From a virus, in IMG/VR virus record IMGVR_UViG_3300040801_001003, positions 1 to 43,886 of that record: a DNA stretch of 43,886 nt; one strand, given 5' to 3'. Shown here one piece after another: positions 14,649 through 21,449 of the stretch (its first letter is position 1; each line of letters begins with the position of its first letter). Position numbers and translations under genes: made by a program. A model generated the notes under the pieces. That model was not told the origin of the DNA. It did not search any database and was given only the letters and a program-made list of their open reading frames with translations.

Positions 14649-14894
14649 CTATTCGATGGTTTCGCCTCGCAACGGCAACGAACCGTCGTCGTTCGGTAAC
14701 GCGCGCAACCGCCGCAAATGCCGATGAACCGTCGTCAACGTGTCGCCAATCGGTTTATATTCGTCGAGGTTGATTTGTGCGCCGGTTTCGTTGTGTTCGT
14801 AAATGCGCGCGGGACCGGGAAGCCGTGACCACCCTGCGCGACGCATACGAAACAATAATTGGCGAATCGTCCATGGTTTGGTTTGGTTATTCAC
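14649..14894 (-). CDS. Small unknown protein, faint HicA-like layout
   Basis: The product has 81 residues and starts at a GTG (14894) overlapping the stop of the preceding gene. The order TIRQLLFRMRRAGWSRLPG, ARIYEHNETGAQINL, then GDTLTTVHRHLRRLRAL resembles the small dsRBD-like HicA fold (helix, GW, beta strands, helix), but the catalytic His expected in the GSH motif is absent and no HicB-like partner is adjacent. I treat the resemblance as weak and give no function. Confidence 0.6.
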   Translation of the reverse strand: MNNQTKPWTIRQLLFRMRRAGWSRLPGPARIYEHNETGAQINLDEYKPIGDTLTTVHRHLRRLRALPNDDGSLPLRGETIE

Positions 14895-15745
14895 TGCAAC
14901 TCACCGCCGGTTTTCTGCATGAACAAATCGCGAACCAACGCAAAACCAGTGTGCCATGCGCAAGGCCCATACGAGTCGCAACACGGCGAAGGCGGTTCAT
15001 AATCGATTAGCATGTCAACCAGCGCATTTTTCAACGCGTCAATATTGCGACTAAAACCCTCGTCGGTGTCGTCGTCGGTGTCGTCAATCGATGCGAGTGC
15101 CGCGCGTGCGAGTTTTCGCGCCGTCACGTAAAGTTCACCACGAAACCGCGCGTCATTCGCGCCGGTCGCGGTGGTCAAACGGTCGTCGTCAACGTTGCCG
15201 CCCAAATTCGCGATTGCGTTCAAATAGTCGACCAAACCGCCGCCGGGTTCGTCACGCATCGGGTTCGCGTTTTCGCACGGTGCAACCAAATCGCGCGCGA
15301 CGAATTGTTGTTCGGTCAACGGCAGCGACTGCGCCAGGTATGCCACAACGCCCCACCCTGCCCGATGAATTTCGACGCGTTCGCGGTCGTCGTCGGTCAC
15401 GATGTTATAAGGCGATTTGCGGTCGTCGTCGGTGTCGTCAATCGATGCGACCGCGTCGTCGTCGGTGTCGTCAATCGATGCGACCGCGTAGGCGTCACCG
15501 TCCAAACTCGCAAACGTTGTCGCCCAAATCGCGTTTTCTGTTTTCGTTTCGACGCCGGTCAGTCGATTATAAATGACTGCGAGGTCGTCGACGACGGTCC
15601 CAATAACGCCCGCGTGATCGTAGAAAATGTTCAACATACGCAAAACGTCATCGAAGGCGATAACCTTGTCGGTTTTCGTGTCGACGATCACGGGCGTCGC
15701 GGTCGTTGATTGACCGAATTTGTATCGTTTCGTGTTTTGGTTCAT
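14891..15745 (-). CDS. Unknown protein with IDDTDDD repeats
   Basis: The product has 284 residues, start ATG 15745 behind AAAGGAT. The N-terminal part (YKFGQSTTATPVIVDTKTDKVIAF) and a central helical part are followed by unknown sequence. Three copies of ASIDDTDDD occur, two of them in tandem (about residues 87-108) from a 33-base repeat and one near residue 217. The C-terminal part has a Cys/His cluster (SPCCDSYGPCAWHTGF) that might bind a metal. The acidic repeats probably form flexible linkers and their number may vary. Not recognised. Confidence 0.7.
   Translation of the reverse strand: MNQNTKRYKFGQSTTATPVIVDTKTDKVIAFDDVLRMLNIFYDHAGVIGTVVDDLAVIYNRLTGVETKTENAIWATTFASLDGDAYAVASIDDTDDDAVASIDDTDDDRKSPYNIVTDDDRERVEIHRAGWGVVAYLAQSLPLTEQQFVARDLVAPCENANPMRDEPGGGLVDYLNAIANLGGNVDDDRLTTATGANDARFRGELYVTARKLARAALASIDDTDDDTDEGFSRNIDALKNALVDMLIDYEPPSPCCDSYGPCAWHTGFALVRDLFMQKTGGELQ
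15422..15487 (-). repeat. Two tandem copies of a 33-base coding repeat
   Basis: Units at 15422-15454 and 15455-15487 are identical and encode AVASIDDTDDD twice. A third partial copy lies at about 15064-15095 in the same gene. Confidence 0.85.
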
Positions 15746-15758
15746 GGTTTCATCCTTT

Positions 15759-15791
15759 GCGGTGCAACGGCCGTTTCGACCGTTGCACCGC
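15759..15791 (-). other. Intercistronic hairpin
   Basis: A 12-bp perfect stem (GCGGTGCAACGG, 9-base loop, complementary arm) between the genes at 15807-16187 and 14891-15745, upstream of AAAGGAT. No clear T-run. Confidence 0.6.
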
Positions 15792-15806
15792 GTTTTTGTG
15801 GTTTGT

Positions 15807-16187
15807 TTAGAAAGGCGATTCGTCCTCGACCTGCGCGGGAAGTTCGGCGGCGCGGTTGCGCATGGTGACGGCCGTCAACAACGCGCGAACCTCGTCGGTT
15901 CGACTGTTTTCAACCGCACGCAAAAACAGTTCGGCCAAATATGGCGTCAGGCGTTCGACGTCGGCGCGGTTTTTGCGCGCGACCGTTTTCGCGTCCGGTT
16001 TTTCGCGTTCATGCAGTGCGTAAAAATACGCGCCGCCGACGGTTTCCTTATCGACTGCGAGTCGCAACGACCGCAACCGTTGCGCGCACCGATTCAAAAC
16101 CAGCAAAACGAAGTTGAACAGGTGGTCGTCGGTCATGTCGCGCACTGCGATTTCGTTTCCGTGCGCGTCGGTGTGAATGGCGAACAT
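15807..16187 (-). CDS. Unknown helical protein
   Basis: The product has 126 residues, start ATG 16187 behind GAGGAGG and touching the upstream stop. It is mostly helical and charged (DDHLFNFVLLVLNRCAQRLRSLRLAVDKE, then REKPDAKTVARKNRADVERLTPYLAELFLRAV in short runs) and ends in acidic residues. No motif recognised. It lies in the regulatory/recombination block between the RecA-like ATPase and the repeat protein. Confidence 0.72.
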   Translation of the reverse strand: MFAIHTDAHGNEIAVRDMTDDHLFNFVLLVLNRCAQRLRSLRLAVDKETVGGAYFYALHEREKPDAKTVARKNRADVERLTPYLAELFLRAVENSRTDEVRALLTAVTMRNRAAELPAQVEDESPF

Positions 16188-16459
16188 TATTCCTCCTCCT
16201 CATGAATCGGTTCGTCGATGCCGCGTTGTTGTGCGAGTGCAATGATGTCGTGCCACGTCACAACAAAAACTTTGCTGGTCGCGGTGTTCGTCAAAATTGC
16301 CGCGCATGAACCAACGTCAAATCCCATCATATATTCGGCGTCGCCGTCGGTCGCGGTGCCGATATGGTGCTGCATAAACAACGCACGGTCGAACAGGTTG
16401 CCGATTTGATTCGCGTCAATTGTGGGCGGTGTGCCGGTGTTTTCATTCATGTCGGTCAT
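16187..16459 (-). CDS. Unknown small protein
   Basis: The product has 90 residues. I prefer ATG 16459, which has AAAGGA 10 bases upstream, over a TTG nine bases earlier. It has a central part EYMMGFDVGSCAAILTN and VFVVTWHDIIALAQQRG, and ends with a run of Glu (HEEEE). No family recognised. Downstream gene starts at its stop, so they are translationally coupled. Confidence 0.7.
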   Translation of the reverse strand: MTDMNENTGTPPTIDANQIGNLFDRALFMQHHIGTATDGDAEYMMGFDVGSCAAILTNTATSKVFVVTWHDIIALAQQRGIDEPIHEEEE

Positions 16460-16482
16460 TCGTTTCAATCCTTTTTGATGGT

Positions 16483-16513
16483 GCGCGCGGTCGCGACCAG
16501 TGCGACCGCGCGC
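16483..16513 (-). other. Intercistronic GC hairpin with GACCAGT in the loop
   Basis: A 12-bp stem (GCGCGCGGTCGC and its complement) with the loop GACCAGT (plus strand), between the ATPase gene and the next gene. It belongs to the GCGCGCGGT hairpin family of the right-hand block. Confidence 0.7.
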
Positions 16514-16522
16514 GATGGTTTG

Positions 16523-17728
16523 TTAGCTTAACAGTTCGACGATGGCTTTCGCGGTCGCCGGGCCGATGCCGGGAATTTCGGTCAACTGGTCGACGTCGTT
16601 CGGAATCGATGACATGGTCACATAACCACATTGTTTCAAAATGCGATAGGCGGGGAAACCGTCGGGAATCGGTCGTGACGTCGGTCCGTCGTCGGTCGCA
16701 TCGTCGGTCGCATCGTCGGCCGCATCGTCGGCCATATAAGCGACCGCACGTTTGCGCGCGTTCGGTGCCGCGTTTTTGACGAGGACACCGTCGGCGCGTT
16801 CGTTTGCATATTTGCGCAGGATGTCGACGATAGCGGTCGTATCGACTTCGTTGAAAACGTCGACCGCGTCGCGACCATCGTCGACGAACACGAAGTCGAA
16901 CCAATCGCGCAACCGTTGCGCCGATTCAAACCACGGTTTCACCCACGACAACGCGAACGCGTGAACGACGAAACCGTCGACGTCGGTCGCGTCGATGACG
17001 TCGCGCATGATGTCGGCCTCAGTGCGCGGCGGTTCGCCTGATAGCCATTCGATCAACGTCGCCGCGACATCGGCGCCCGGTTTGTCGAACGCGCGACCGG
17101 CCAGCGACGCGCACCGCGTTTTCGACACGATTGCGACGTTTTCGACGGTCATGTCGAATATGACGTCGAATTCATATTCGATGCCGTCGCGTTGAATCGC
17201 TTCCATCCCCACTTTGCGCGGCACGTTCACGGTTCGACCGTTGCGTTCGACCTCCTCGACCACATATTTCGTTTTCGTGCGCAACGTAACGATGACATGA
17301 ATTTTGGCCGACATGATTGCCTCGACCATGCGTTGTTGTATCGGTGTCGCGGTTTTCCATGCCGCGAACGTGTTCGACGTTTTCATCGTTTTCGCGATTT
17401 CGTCGACCAGTTCGAGCAAACCGCCTGACCCCATCCACGCGTGCGACAACGTGTCGATGATCAACGTTGTGTAGCCACCGGCGACGGCCGCGTCGATGAA
17501 TTCGACAAACCGGTCGGGATGATACGGCGCTTCCATTGCGATGGTGTCGAAATCGAAAACGTCGGCATATTTCGTTGCCGAATTGTTTTCGGTGTCAACG
17601 ACCGCGACACGACCGCCGAATTCCCGCGCGATTTTGAGCGCCGTCATCGTTTTGCCACTGCCCGACGGTCCCATGATAGCCATGCGCAACTTCGATTCGC
17701 GTTTGACTGCTTTTTGAAAAATGCTCAT
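16523..17728 (-). CDS. RecA-like NTP-binding protein (Sak4-like recombinase) with C-terminal HhH
   Basis: The product has 401 residues, start ATG 17728 behind GGAGG. Walker A is GPSGSGKT at 20-27; Walker B is YTTLIIDTLSH near 86-96. The layout M.GPSGSGKT..AL.iA......VavvDTE..sA..Y and WK..TP.qQrmveaI matches the phage AAA/RecA-like protein family often called Sak4, single-strand annealing or strand-exchange ATPases used in phage recombination. Residues 335-355 hold the repeat DDAADDATDDATDDG as a linker. The C-terminus (LTEIPGIGPATAKAIVELL) is a helix-hairpin-helix, which would add nonspecific DNA binding. It is overlapped at its start by the XRE regulator gene. Confidence 0.78.
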   Translation of the reverse strand: MSIFQKAVKRESKLRMAIMGPSGSGKTMTALKIAREFGGRVAVVDTENNSATKYADVFDFDTIAMEAPYHPDRFVEFIDAAVAGGYTTLIIDTLSHAWMGSGGLLELVDEIAKTMKTSNTFAAWKTATPIQQRMVEAIMSAKIHVIVTLRTKTKYVVEEVERNGRTVNVPRKVGMEAIQRDGIEYEFDVIFDMTVENVAIVSKTRCASLAGRAFDKPGADVAATLIEWLSGEPPRTEADIMRDVIDATDVDGFVVHAFALSWVKPWFESAQRLRDWFDFVFVDDGRDAVDVFNEVDTTAIVDILRKYANERADGVLVKNAAPNARKRAVAYMADDAADDATDDATDDGPTSRPIPDGFPAYRILKQCGYVTMSSIPNDVDQLTEIPGIGPATAKAIVELLS

Positions 17729-18042
17729 TGTGTTTTGCCTCCTTGGGCGTTGAATGGTTGATCCTGCAAATTGTATTGAACACGGTCGGAAAACTTCGAC
17801 CAGTTGACGCGCAACGTTTGCGCGATTCGGAAAACGACCGGAAACGACGGTGAACGATCACCGCGTTCGATCAGCGACATATACGACACCGACAAACCGA
17901 CACGGTTTGCGAGTTGCGATTGTGTCCATTTGTTCACGCGTCGATAATAGCGAATCGTTGCACCGACCGCGCGCATGATGTCGTCGTCGGTCATGAACGC
18001 GTCGTCGTCGGTGTGACGGTCGAATTCGATTTCAGGTGTCAT
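17725..18042 (-). CDS. XRE-family helix-turn-helix regulator
   Basis: The product has 105 residues, start ATG 18042 behind GAGGTG, overlapping the next gene's start. Residues 29-82 (IRYYRRVNKWTQSQLANRVG, then SVSYMSLIERGDRSPSFPVVFRIAQTL) form a classic XRE/Cro-C1 HTH: TQSQLANRVGLS and SYMSLIERG. There is no protease or oligomer domain as in long repressors, so it is a small regulator. The divergent promoter region at 19.5-19.7 kb with two TTGACA/TGTCAA palindromes is a plausible target, since both are in the same unit. Binding is inferred. Confidence 0.85.
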   Translation of the reverse strand: MTPEIEFDRHTDDDAFMTDDDIMRAVGATIRYYRRVNKWTQSQLANRVGLSVSYMSLIERGDRSPSFPVVFRIAQTLRVNWSKFSDRVQYNLQDQPFNAQGGKTQ

Positions 18043-18455
18043 TGCGACACCTCGTCACGCATCGACCACACCGCAGGCGACACGACGCGGTCGCCGATGT
18101 CGATGACACCGCGACGAACGTCGATGTCGGCCAGCGGATAACGCGCGTTGATTGCGTCGATGAACTGGTCGCGCAATTCGTGCGCACTTTCCCAAATCGC
18201 ATCGGCGTCGGCTTGCGTCGGCTCGGTGCGCCGGCCGTTTACTTTGGTCACGGTGCCGGTGGGCATCATGGTCGCGTAAATGGTGCCGGTCGCACCGATG
18301 AATCGCGCATGAACACCGACGCGGAATTCCTCGATTGCGTGCGAATTGTACGACCGCATGATTTGTTCACCGACGACGATGCGAACGACGCGCGGTTTTT
18401 CGTGACCGATTTCCTCGATGAAATCGTCAACGGTTCCGAATGTTATGACGTGCAT
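18039..18455 (-). CDS. Unknown protein
   Basis: The product has 138 residues, start ATG 18455 behind AAGGAGG. It begins MHVITFGTVDDFIEEI, has beta strands VVRIVVGEQIMRSY and ARFIGATGTIYATM, and a helical C-terminal part (QADADAIWESAHELRDQFIDAI). No family recognised. It overlaps the XRE gene by four bases, so expression is coupled. Confidence 0.72.
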   Translation of the reverse strand: MHVITFGTVDDFIEEIGHEKPRVVRIVVGEQIMRSYNSHAIEEFRVGVHARFIGATGTIYATMMPTGTVTKVNGRRTEPTQADADAIWESAHELRDQFIDAINARYPLADIDVRRGVIDIGDRVVSPAVWSMRDEVSQ

Positions 18456-18467
18456 TTTACTGCCTCC

Positions 18468-18767
18468 TTAAAATGGTGAATGATTTGGATTTGCGGGATG
18501 CGTCGGTTTGGTTTCGGGCCAAACCGCGCGCCCTGCGTGATCATATTTCATACGAATTCCGGTCGATGACCAGTAAACAAACGCACCGACCGCGCGCAAC
18601 CATCGTTTGTGTTCGTCCTCGTCACCACCGAAATGACGTTCGGTGGTCACGTCGAAACCGCGTCGGCCGATGCGTGACATATGGTCGCGACCATATTTTG
18701 CGACCAGTGCGCGACCACCGCGCGAGGCGATGCGTCGACAATGTTGCGCGCGTTCGTCGGGTGTCAT
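18468..18767 (-). CDS. Unknown small basic protein
   Basis: The product has 99 residues. I chose ATG 18767, which has GGAGGAT 10 bases upstream, over longer frames. It opens TPDERAQHCRRIASRGGRALVAKYGRDHMSRIG, a basic stretch resembling small proteins (GG.A...ygrehm..IG.rGf) common in phages and bacterial stress operons, followed by W-rich sequence (HKRWLRAVGAFVYW). Role unknown; the basic N-terminal part may contact nucleic acid. Confidence 0.7.
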   Translation of the reverse strand: MTPDERAQHCRRIASRGGRALVAKYGRDHMSRIGRRGFDVTTERHFGGDEDEHKRWLRAVGAFVYWSSTGIRMKYDHAGRAVWPETKPTHPANPNHSPF

Positions 18768-18790
18768 GGTTTGATCCTCCGATGAACCGC

Positions 18791-18821
18791 GAACGGCCGT
18801 TGCACCGTGCAACGGCCGTTC
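18791..18821 (-). other. Intercistronic hairpin
   Basis: A perfect 14-bp stem (GAACGGCCGTTGCA, loop CCG, complementary arm) between the genes at 18829-19482 and 18468-18767. The arms contain the palindromic word ACGGCCGT. No T-run follows. Confidence 0.65.
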
Positions 18822-18828
18822 GTGGTGT

Positions 18829-19482
18829 TTAGTGATAGCTGGTTTCACTGATTTCGTTTCCGTCCCAAACGCGCGCGCTATAACGGCCGTTTCGCCCAAC
18901 GTTCACCGAATATTCGCGATTTTTGTAAATGTTGATTCGACCGCGTTGAACGTCGCCGACGAATTCATCAGGACAAGCAACAACGTAACGTTGCGCCCAC
19001 GCATAAGATTCGGTTTTGCCGGGTTTACTCGCAATCGGGCGAACGTCAGCATAACATTTCGTGCGGTTGACGATTTGATAGAAATCGACGTTTGTTTGTT
19101 CATATCCCCACGTTGAAACCAGTATGTCGCCGACTTTCAATTTGTCGTCGGCTTCGACTTTGGCGCGGCGCATTTTGCGCGCAACCGACCGTTGTTTGCG
19201 CCGTTCGATGACCTCGTCCTCGCGTTTTTCGGTCGACTCAATCCAGTCGGCAACCGCACGACGAAACGTGTCGTCAATCGCGGTTTTGTGGTCGCCGTCG
19301 TTCGTGCGCGTCGACGTAATGCCCGACCATTTTTTAGCGCGGTTCGATTTTTTGCCGGTCGCGTAAAACATCCAACGCGGGCGACTTGTCGTTGTGTTCG
19401 CGTGCATATCGGCGCGACGAACCTCGACGACGATGCCGTCGTGCTTTTTCGATTTGATGGTGAATAAGGTTTGACTTGTCAT
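18829..19482 (-). CDS. Unknown early leftward protein, first gene of the minus operon
   Basis: The product has 217 residues, start ATG 19482 behind AGGAGGCTCA. The N-terminal half is basic and helical (ESTEKREDEVIERRKQRSVARKMRR). The second half has KVGDILVSTWGYEQTNVDFYQIV and a C-terminal YSARVWDGNEISETSYH. The VGD..v..WGY.q.n.dFYqVv and the WDG.....s.yH ending occur in a family of phage and bacterial hypothetical proteins of unknown function; that is from memory of the pattern. It is the first gene behind the leftward promoter. Confidence 0.75.
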   Translation of the reverse strand: MTSQTLFTIKSKKHDGIVVEVRRADMHANTTTSRPRWMFYATGKKSNRAKKWSGITSTRTNDGDHKTAIDDTFRRAVADWIESTEKREDEVIERRKQRSVARKMRRAKVEADDKLKVGDILVSTWGYEQTNVDFYQIVNRTKCYADVRPIASKPGKTESYAWAQRYVVACPDEFVGDVQRGRINIYKNREYSVNVGRNGRYSARVWDGNEISETSYH

Positions 19483-19528
19483 GTCGGTGAGCCTCCTAAA
19501 TGACTGTTGAATTCGACTAACAGTTACG

Positions 19529-19556
19529 ATTATAACACGATTCGAGGCATGGTCAA
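19529..19556 (-). promoter_or_regulatory. Leftward promoter of the divergent control region
   Basis: On the minus strand TTGACC (19556-19551) and TATAAT (19534-19529) are 16 bases apart, followed by a short leader and AGGAGGCTCA before the gene at 19482. The -35 box lies inside the palindrome at 19552-19565. Confidence 0.75.
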
Positions 19557-19565
19557 GCGATTGAC
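19552..19565. promoter_or_regulatory. Operator-like palindrome OL
   Basis: GTCAA-GCGA-TTGAC is a perfect 5-base inverted repeat with a 4-base spacer and overlaps the leftward -35 box. The same arm and spacer length recurs at 19625-19640 over the rightward -35 box. Confidence 0.6.
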
Positions 19566-19624
19566 ACCGCCTATTTATTGCGCACGTTTCATTATATGCA
19601 ATCGCGACCGCGCGTTCGGTTCGG

Positions 19625-19640
19625 TGTCAATTTGTTGACA
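19625..19640. promoter_or_regulatory. Operator-like palindrome OR
   Basis: TGTCAATTTGTTGACA is a perfect 6-base inverted repeat with a 4-base spacer. Its right arm is the TTGACA -35 box of the rightward promoter, so a bound repressor would block polymerase. Confidence 0.65.
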
Positions 19641-19663
19641 CGTCGTGCATGGTGCGTTACCAT
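19635..19663 (+). promoter_or_regulatory. Rightward early promoter
   Basis: TTGACA (19635-19640) and TACCAT (19658-19663) are 17 bases apart. The -10 box is weak. It precedes the excisionase-like gene, which has AAAGGAGAA as ribosome binding site. Confidence 0.6.
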
Positions 19664-19702
19664 CGCATTAATATCAACCCTCATTCAAAAGGAGAATGAA
19701 CC

Positions 19703-19990
19703 ATGAACACAAAAACCGCGACCGATGCGTCGAACGTTTTGACGGTGAAACGAACCGCCGAACTGTTGAACGTAACGGCGCAAACCATATATACCCGCCT
19801 CGACGACGGTGTTTTTCCAAATCATTTCGTCGTCGGTGAGGGCGGCGGTCGGTTGACGTTGATTCCTATTGACGACATCGTTCCCATCGTTTGCGCCGAC
19901 ATCGATCACCACCGCGAACGCCTCGCCGCGTTGCAATCATTCATCGATGAACACCGGCCGCAATTCACCGAATATTCGCGGGGTTCCTGA
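19703..19990 (+). CDS. Excisionase/MerR-like HTH protein
   Basis: The product has 95 residues, start ATG 19703 behind AAAGGAG. Residues 13-60 (LTVKRTAELLNVTAQTIYTRLDDGVFPNHFVVGEGGGRLTLIP) match the small winged HTH of excisionase and MerR N-domains: V...AElLnVt.qTIY.rl..G.fP......G....ip. The C-terminal part is a helix (HRERLAALQSFIDEH). No integrase is present, so it is more likely a transcription or replication regulator. First gene of the rightward unit; it touches the initiator gene. Confidence 0.8.
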   Translation: MNTKTATDASNVLTVKRTAELLNVTAQTIYTRLDDGVFPNHFVVGEGGGRLTLIPIDDIVPIVCADIDHHRERLAALQSFIDEHRPQFTEYSRGS

Positions 19991-20967
19991 TGTCGTGGCA
20001 AGCGATAGGCGCGGTGCAAATGCACTCGCAATTCAGGCACGACCGCGACGACTTCACGGCGTTCAAATTAATGCTTGCGCTTGCATGGTTCGCCGACGTG
20101 AACGGCGTCGTCGGTGTGGAGGGCGATTATCGAAAATGTCCCGGCTATCGTCGACTCGCAAAACGCGCGTCGATTCATCACAACACGGTCACGAACATCA
20201 TGCCCAAATTGTACGAAGCGGGTGAAGTCGAAACCGTGGCCGAGGGTGGTCGCGGTGGCGGTCGGTGGACGGTGCGACGCATAACGTTGCCGATGGCTGG
20301 CGACGACGAATTCGACCGCGCGGCACGCGTTACCGAAACGGCCGTGACGCCCGACATCATGAAACAAATCGCGCAAACAGTCGCCGACGAACTGGTCGCG
20401 CGCGGTGTTGTGACAACATTGCGCAATGATGTCACAACGACCGACGCAATGATGTCACAAACGACGTCACAACCTCCGGCAAATGATGTCACAACAAACG
20501 ACGATGTCGTCATAACGGCACCCATGCCCGGTGTGACAAATCAGTTCAAACCGAAACCCCTAACAGTAAACAACGATCAGGGGGGATCACACCCCGATGA
20601 CTTCGCTCAACATTGTTGGGATCAAATGCGTGAAATCCTTGAAAAGTGGCGACAACGTTTGACGCTTTCTCGCGGTTTCGACGAATCGAACGACACCGAC
20701 CGCGTGCATTTTATCGAACCGGTCATGCGTCTCGTTAACGACCTCGACGGCGACGGTTCGCGCGCATGGTCGCGAATTGTGCAACAACATAATGCAATGC
20801 TGGCTGACGGTTTGACGCCCATCAAATTGTCGGCCGTCGTTAATCAAATTCGGTCGGCTGATTTGGCGTCAAAAGTCGACCATAAAGTCGCGCCGGGCGA
20901 CTCGGCGCACGTCGCGGCGCAATATGCGCAAATGCGCAATGAATTCATGAAACGAAAAGGAGCTTGA
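19990..20967 (+). CDS. Replication initiator-like winged-helix protein, origin repeats inside the gene
   Basis: The product has 325 residues, start ATG 19990 overlapping the preceding stop. Residues 1-115 are a winged-helix domain: FKLMLALAWFADVNG, CPGYRRLAKRASIHHNTVTNIM, LYEAGEVETVAEGG and GRWTVRRITL, the layout of helix-turn-helix replication proteins. A linker of Thr/Asn/Asp (about 140-185) with repeated NDVTT is encoded by the iteron-like repeats at 20408-20494. The C-terminal domain (FAQHCWDQMREILEKWRQ and following) is helical. Like lambda O, it would bind repeats in its own gene and open the origin. Its role is inferred from fold, location and repeats. Confidence 0.7.
   Translation: MSWQAIGAVQMHSQFRHDRDDFTAFKLMLALAWFADVNGVVGVEGDYRKCPGYRRLAKRASIHHNTVTNIMPKLYEAGEVETVAEGGRGGGRWTVRRITLPMAGDDEFDRAARVTETAVTPDIMKQIAQTVADELVARGVVTTLRNDVTTTDAMMSQTTSQPPANDVTTNDDVVITAPMPGVTNQFKPKPLTVNNDQGGSHPDDFAQHCWDQMREILEKWRQRLTLSRGFDESNDTDRVHFIEPVMRLVNDLDGDGSRAWSRIVQQHNAMLADGLTPIKLSAVVNQIRSADLASKVDHKVAPGDSAHVAAQYAQMRNEFMKRKGA
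20408..20494 (+). repeat. Iteron-like repeats, putative replication origin
   Basis: The 13-base word AATGATGTCACAA occurs at 20425-20437, 20448-20460 and 20482-20494. A related copy (ACGACGTCACAA) is at 20461-20472, and an inverted copy with one mismatch (TTGTGACAACATT) is at 20408-20420. They lie inside the initiator gene, as in lambda. The following 60 bases are poorer in GC than the surroundings. Confidence 0.6.
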
Positions 20968-20972
20968 AAACT

Positions 20973-21449
20973 ATGACCCATGCCCTGTCCACCTTCCCCG
21001 TCGGCGCGATGTCGACGACCACCGTCGACGAACTGGTCGCGCAATTGCCGACATGGTTGCGCCTGATGGTCGCGTCGTTCCCCAAAGTCAAAAACGCGCG
21101 CATTGATTCATTCGCCGCGTATGAAACCGCGTTCGCAGATGAGGACGACGACGTCATGACCGATGCAATCGTGCGCGCGTTGAAGGCCCACGAATATCAT
21201 TCATGGCCAACAATCGGCCAAATCGCGCGCGCGGTCGAGGACGTGAAAACACAACGACACGTCGCAACGTATGACATGAAAACGGTCCCGTTCCACGTTT
21301 GGCACCGCGACGTTTTTGCGCCGTCAAAATGGGAGTTGCATGAACCATGCGGCGAGTTGACGCCCGACGTCGACGATTGCCCGTTTTGCGCCGATATGGT
21401 TGAAATCGAAATCGAATTGAAACAAATGGAGGAACCAACAAATGAATGA
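20973..21449 (+). CDS. Possible helicase loader / replication accessory protein
   Basis: The product has 158 residues. The start is likely ATG 20973, behind AAGGAG, rather than a TTG at 20964. It contains TVDELVAQLPTWLRLMVASFPKVKN, a helical middle with VRALKAHEYHSWPTIGQIARAV, and a late CPFCADMVEIEIELKQM that could form half of a zinc site (a Cys at about 116 may help). Short proteins with a W-P-T-I-G-Q-I segment after an initiator gene often act as helicase loaders or primosome parts. Assignment is by position and partial pattern. Confidence 0.55.
   Translation: MTHALSTFPVGAMSTTTVDELVAQLPTWLRLMVASFPKVKNARIDSFAAYETAFADEDDDVMTDAIVRALKAHEYHSWPTIGQIARAVEDVKTQRHVATYDMKTVPFHVWHRDVFAPSKWELHEPCGELTPDVDDCPFCADMVEIEIELKQMEEPTNE

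Noticed and set aside
14649-14894. HicA toxin
   Set aside because: Layout is only loosely similar, the catalytic His is missing and there is no HicB-like antitoxin beside it.
19703-19990. True excisionase with attachment site
   Set aside because: HTH fold fits, but no integrase gene and no att-like repeat were seen, so a regulator role is preferred.
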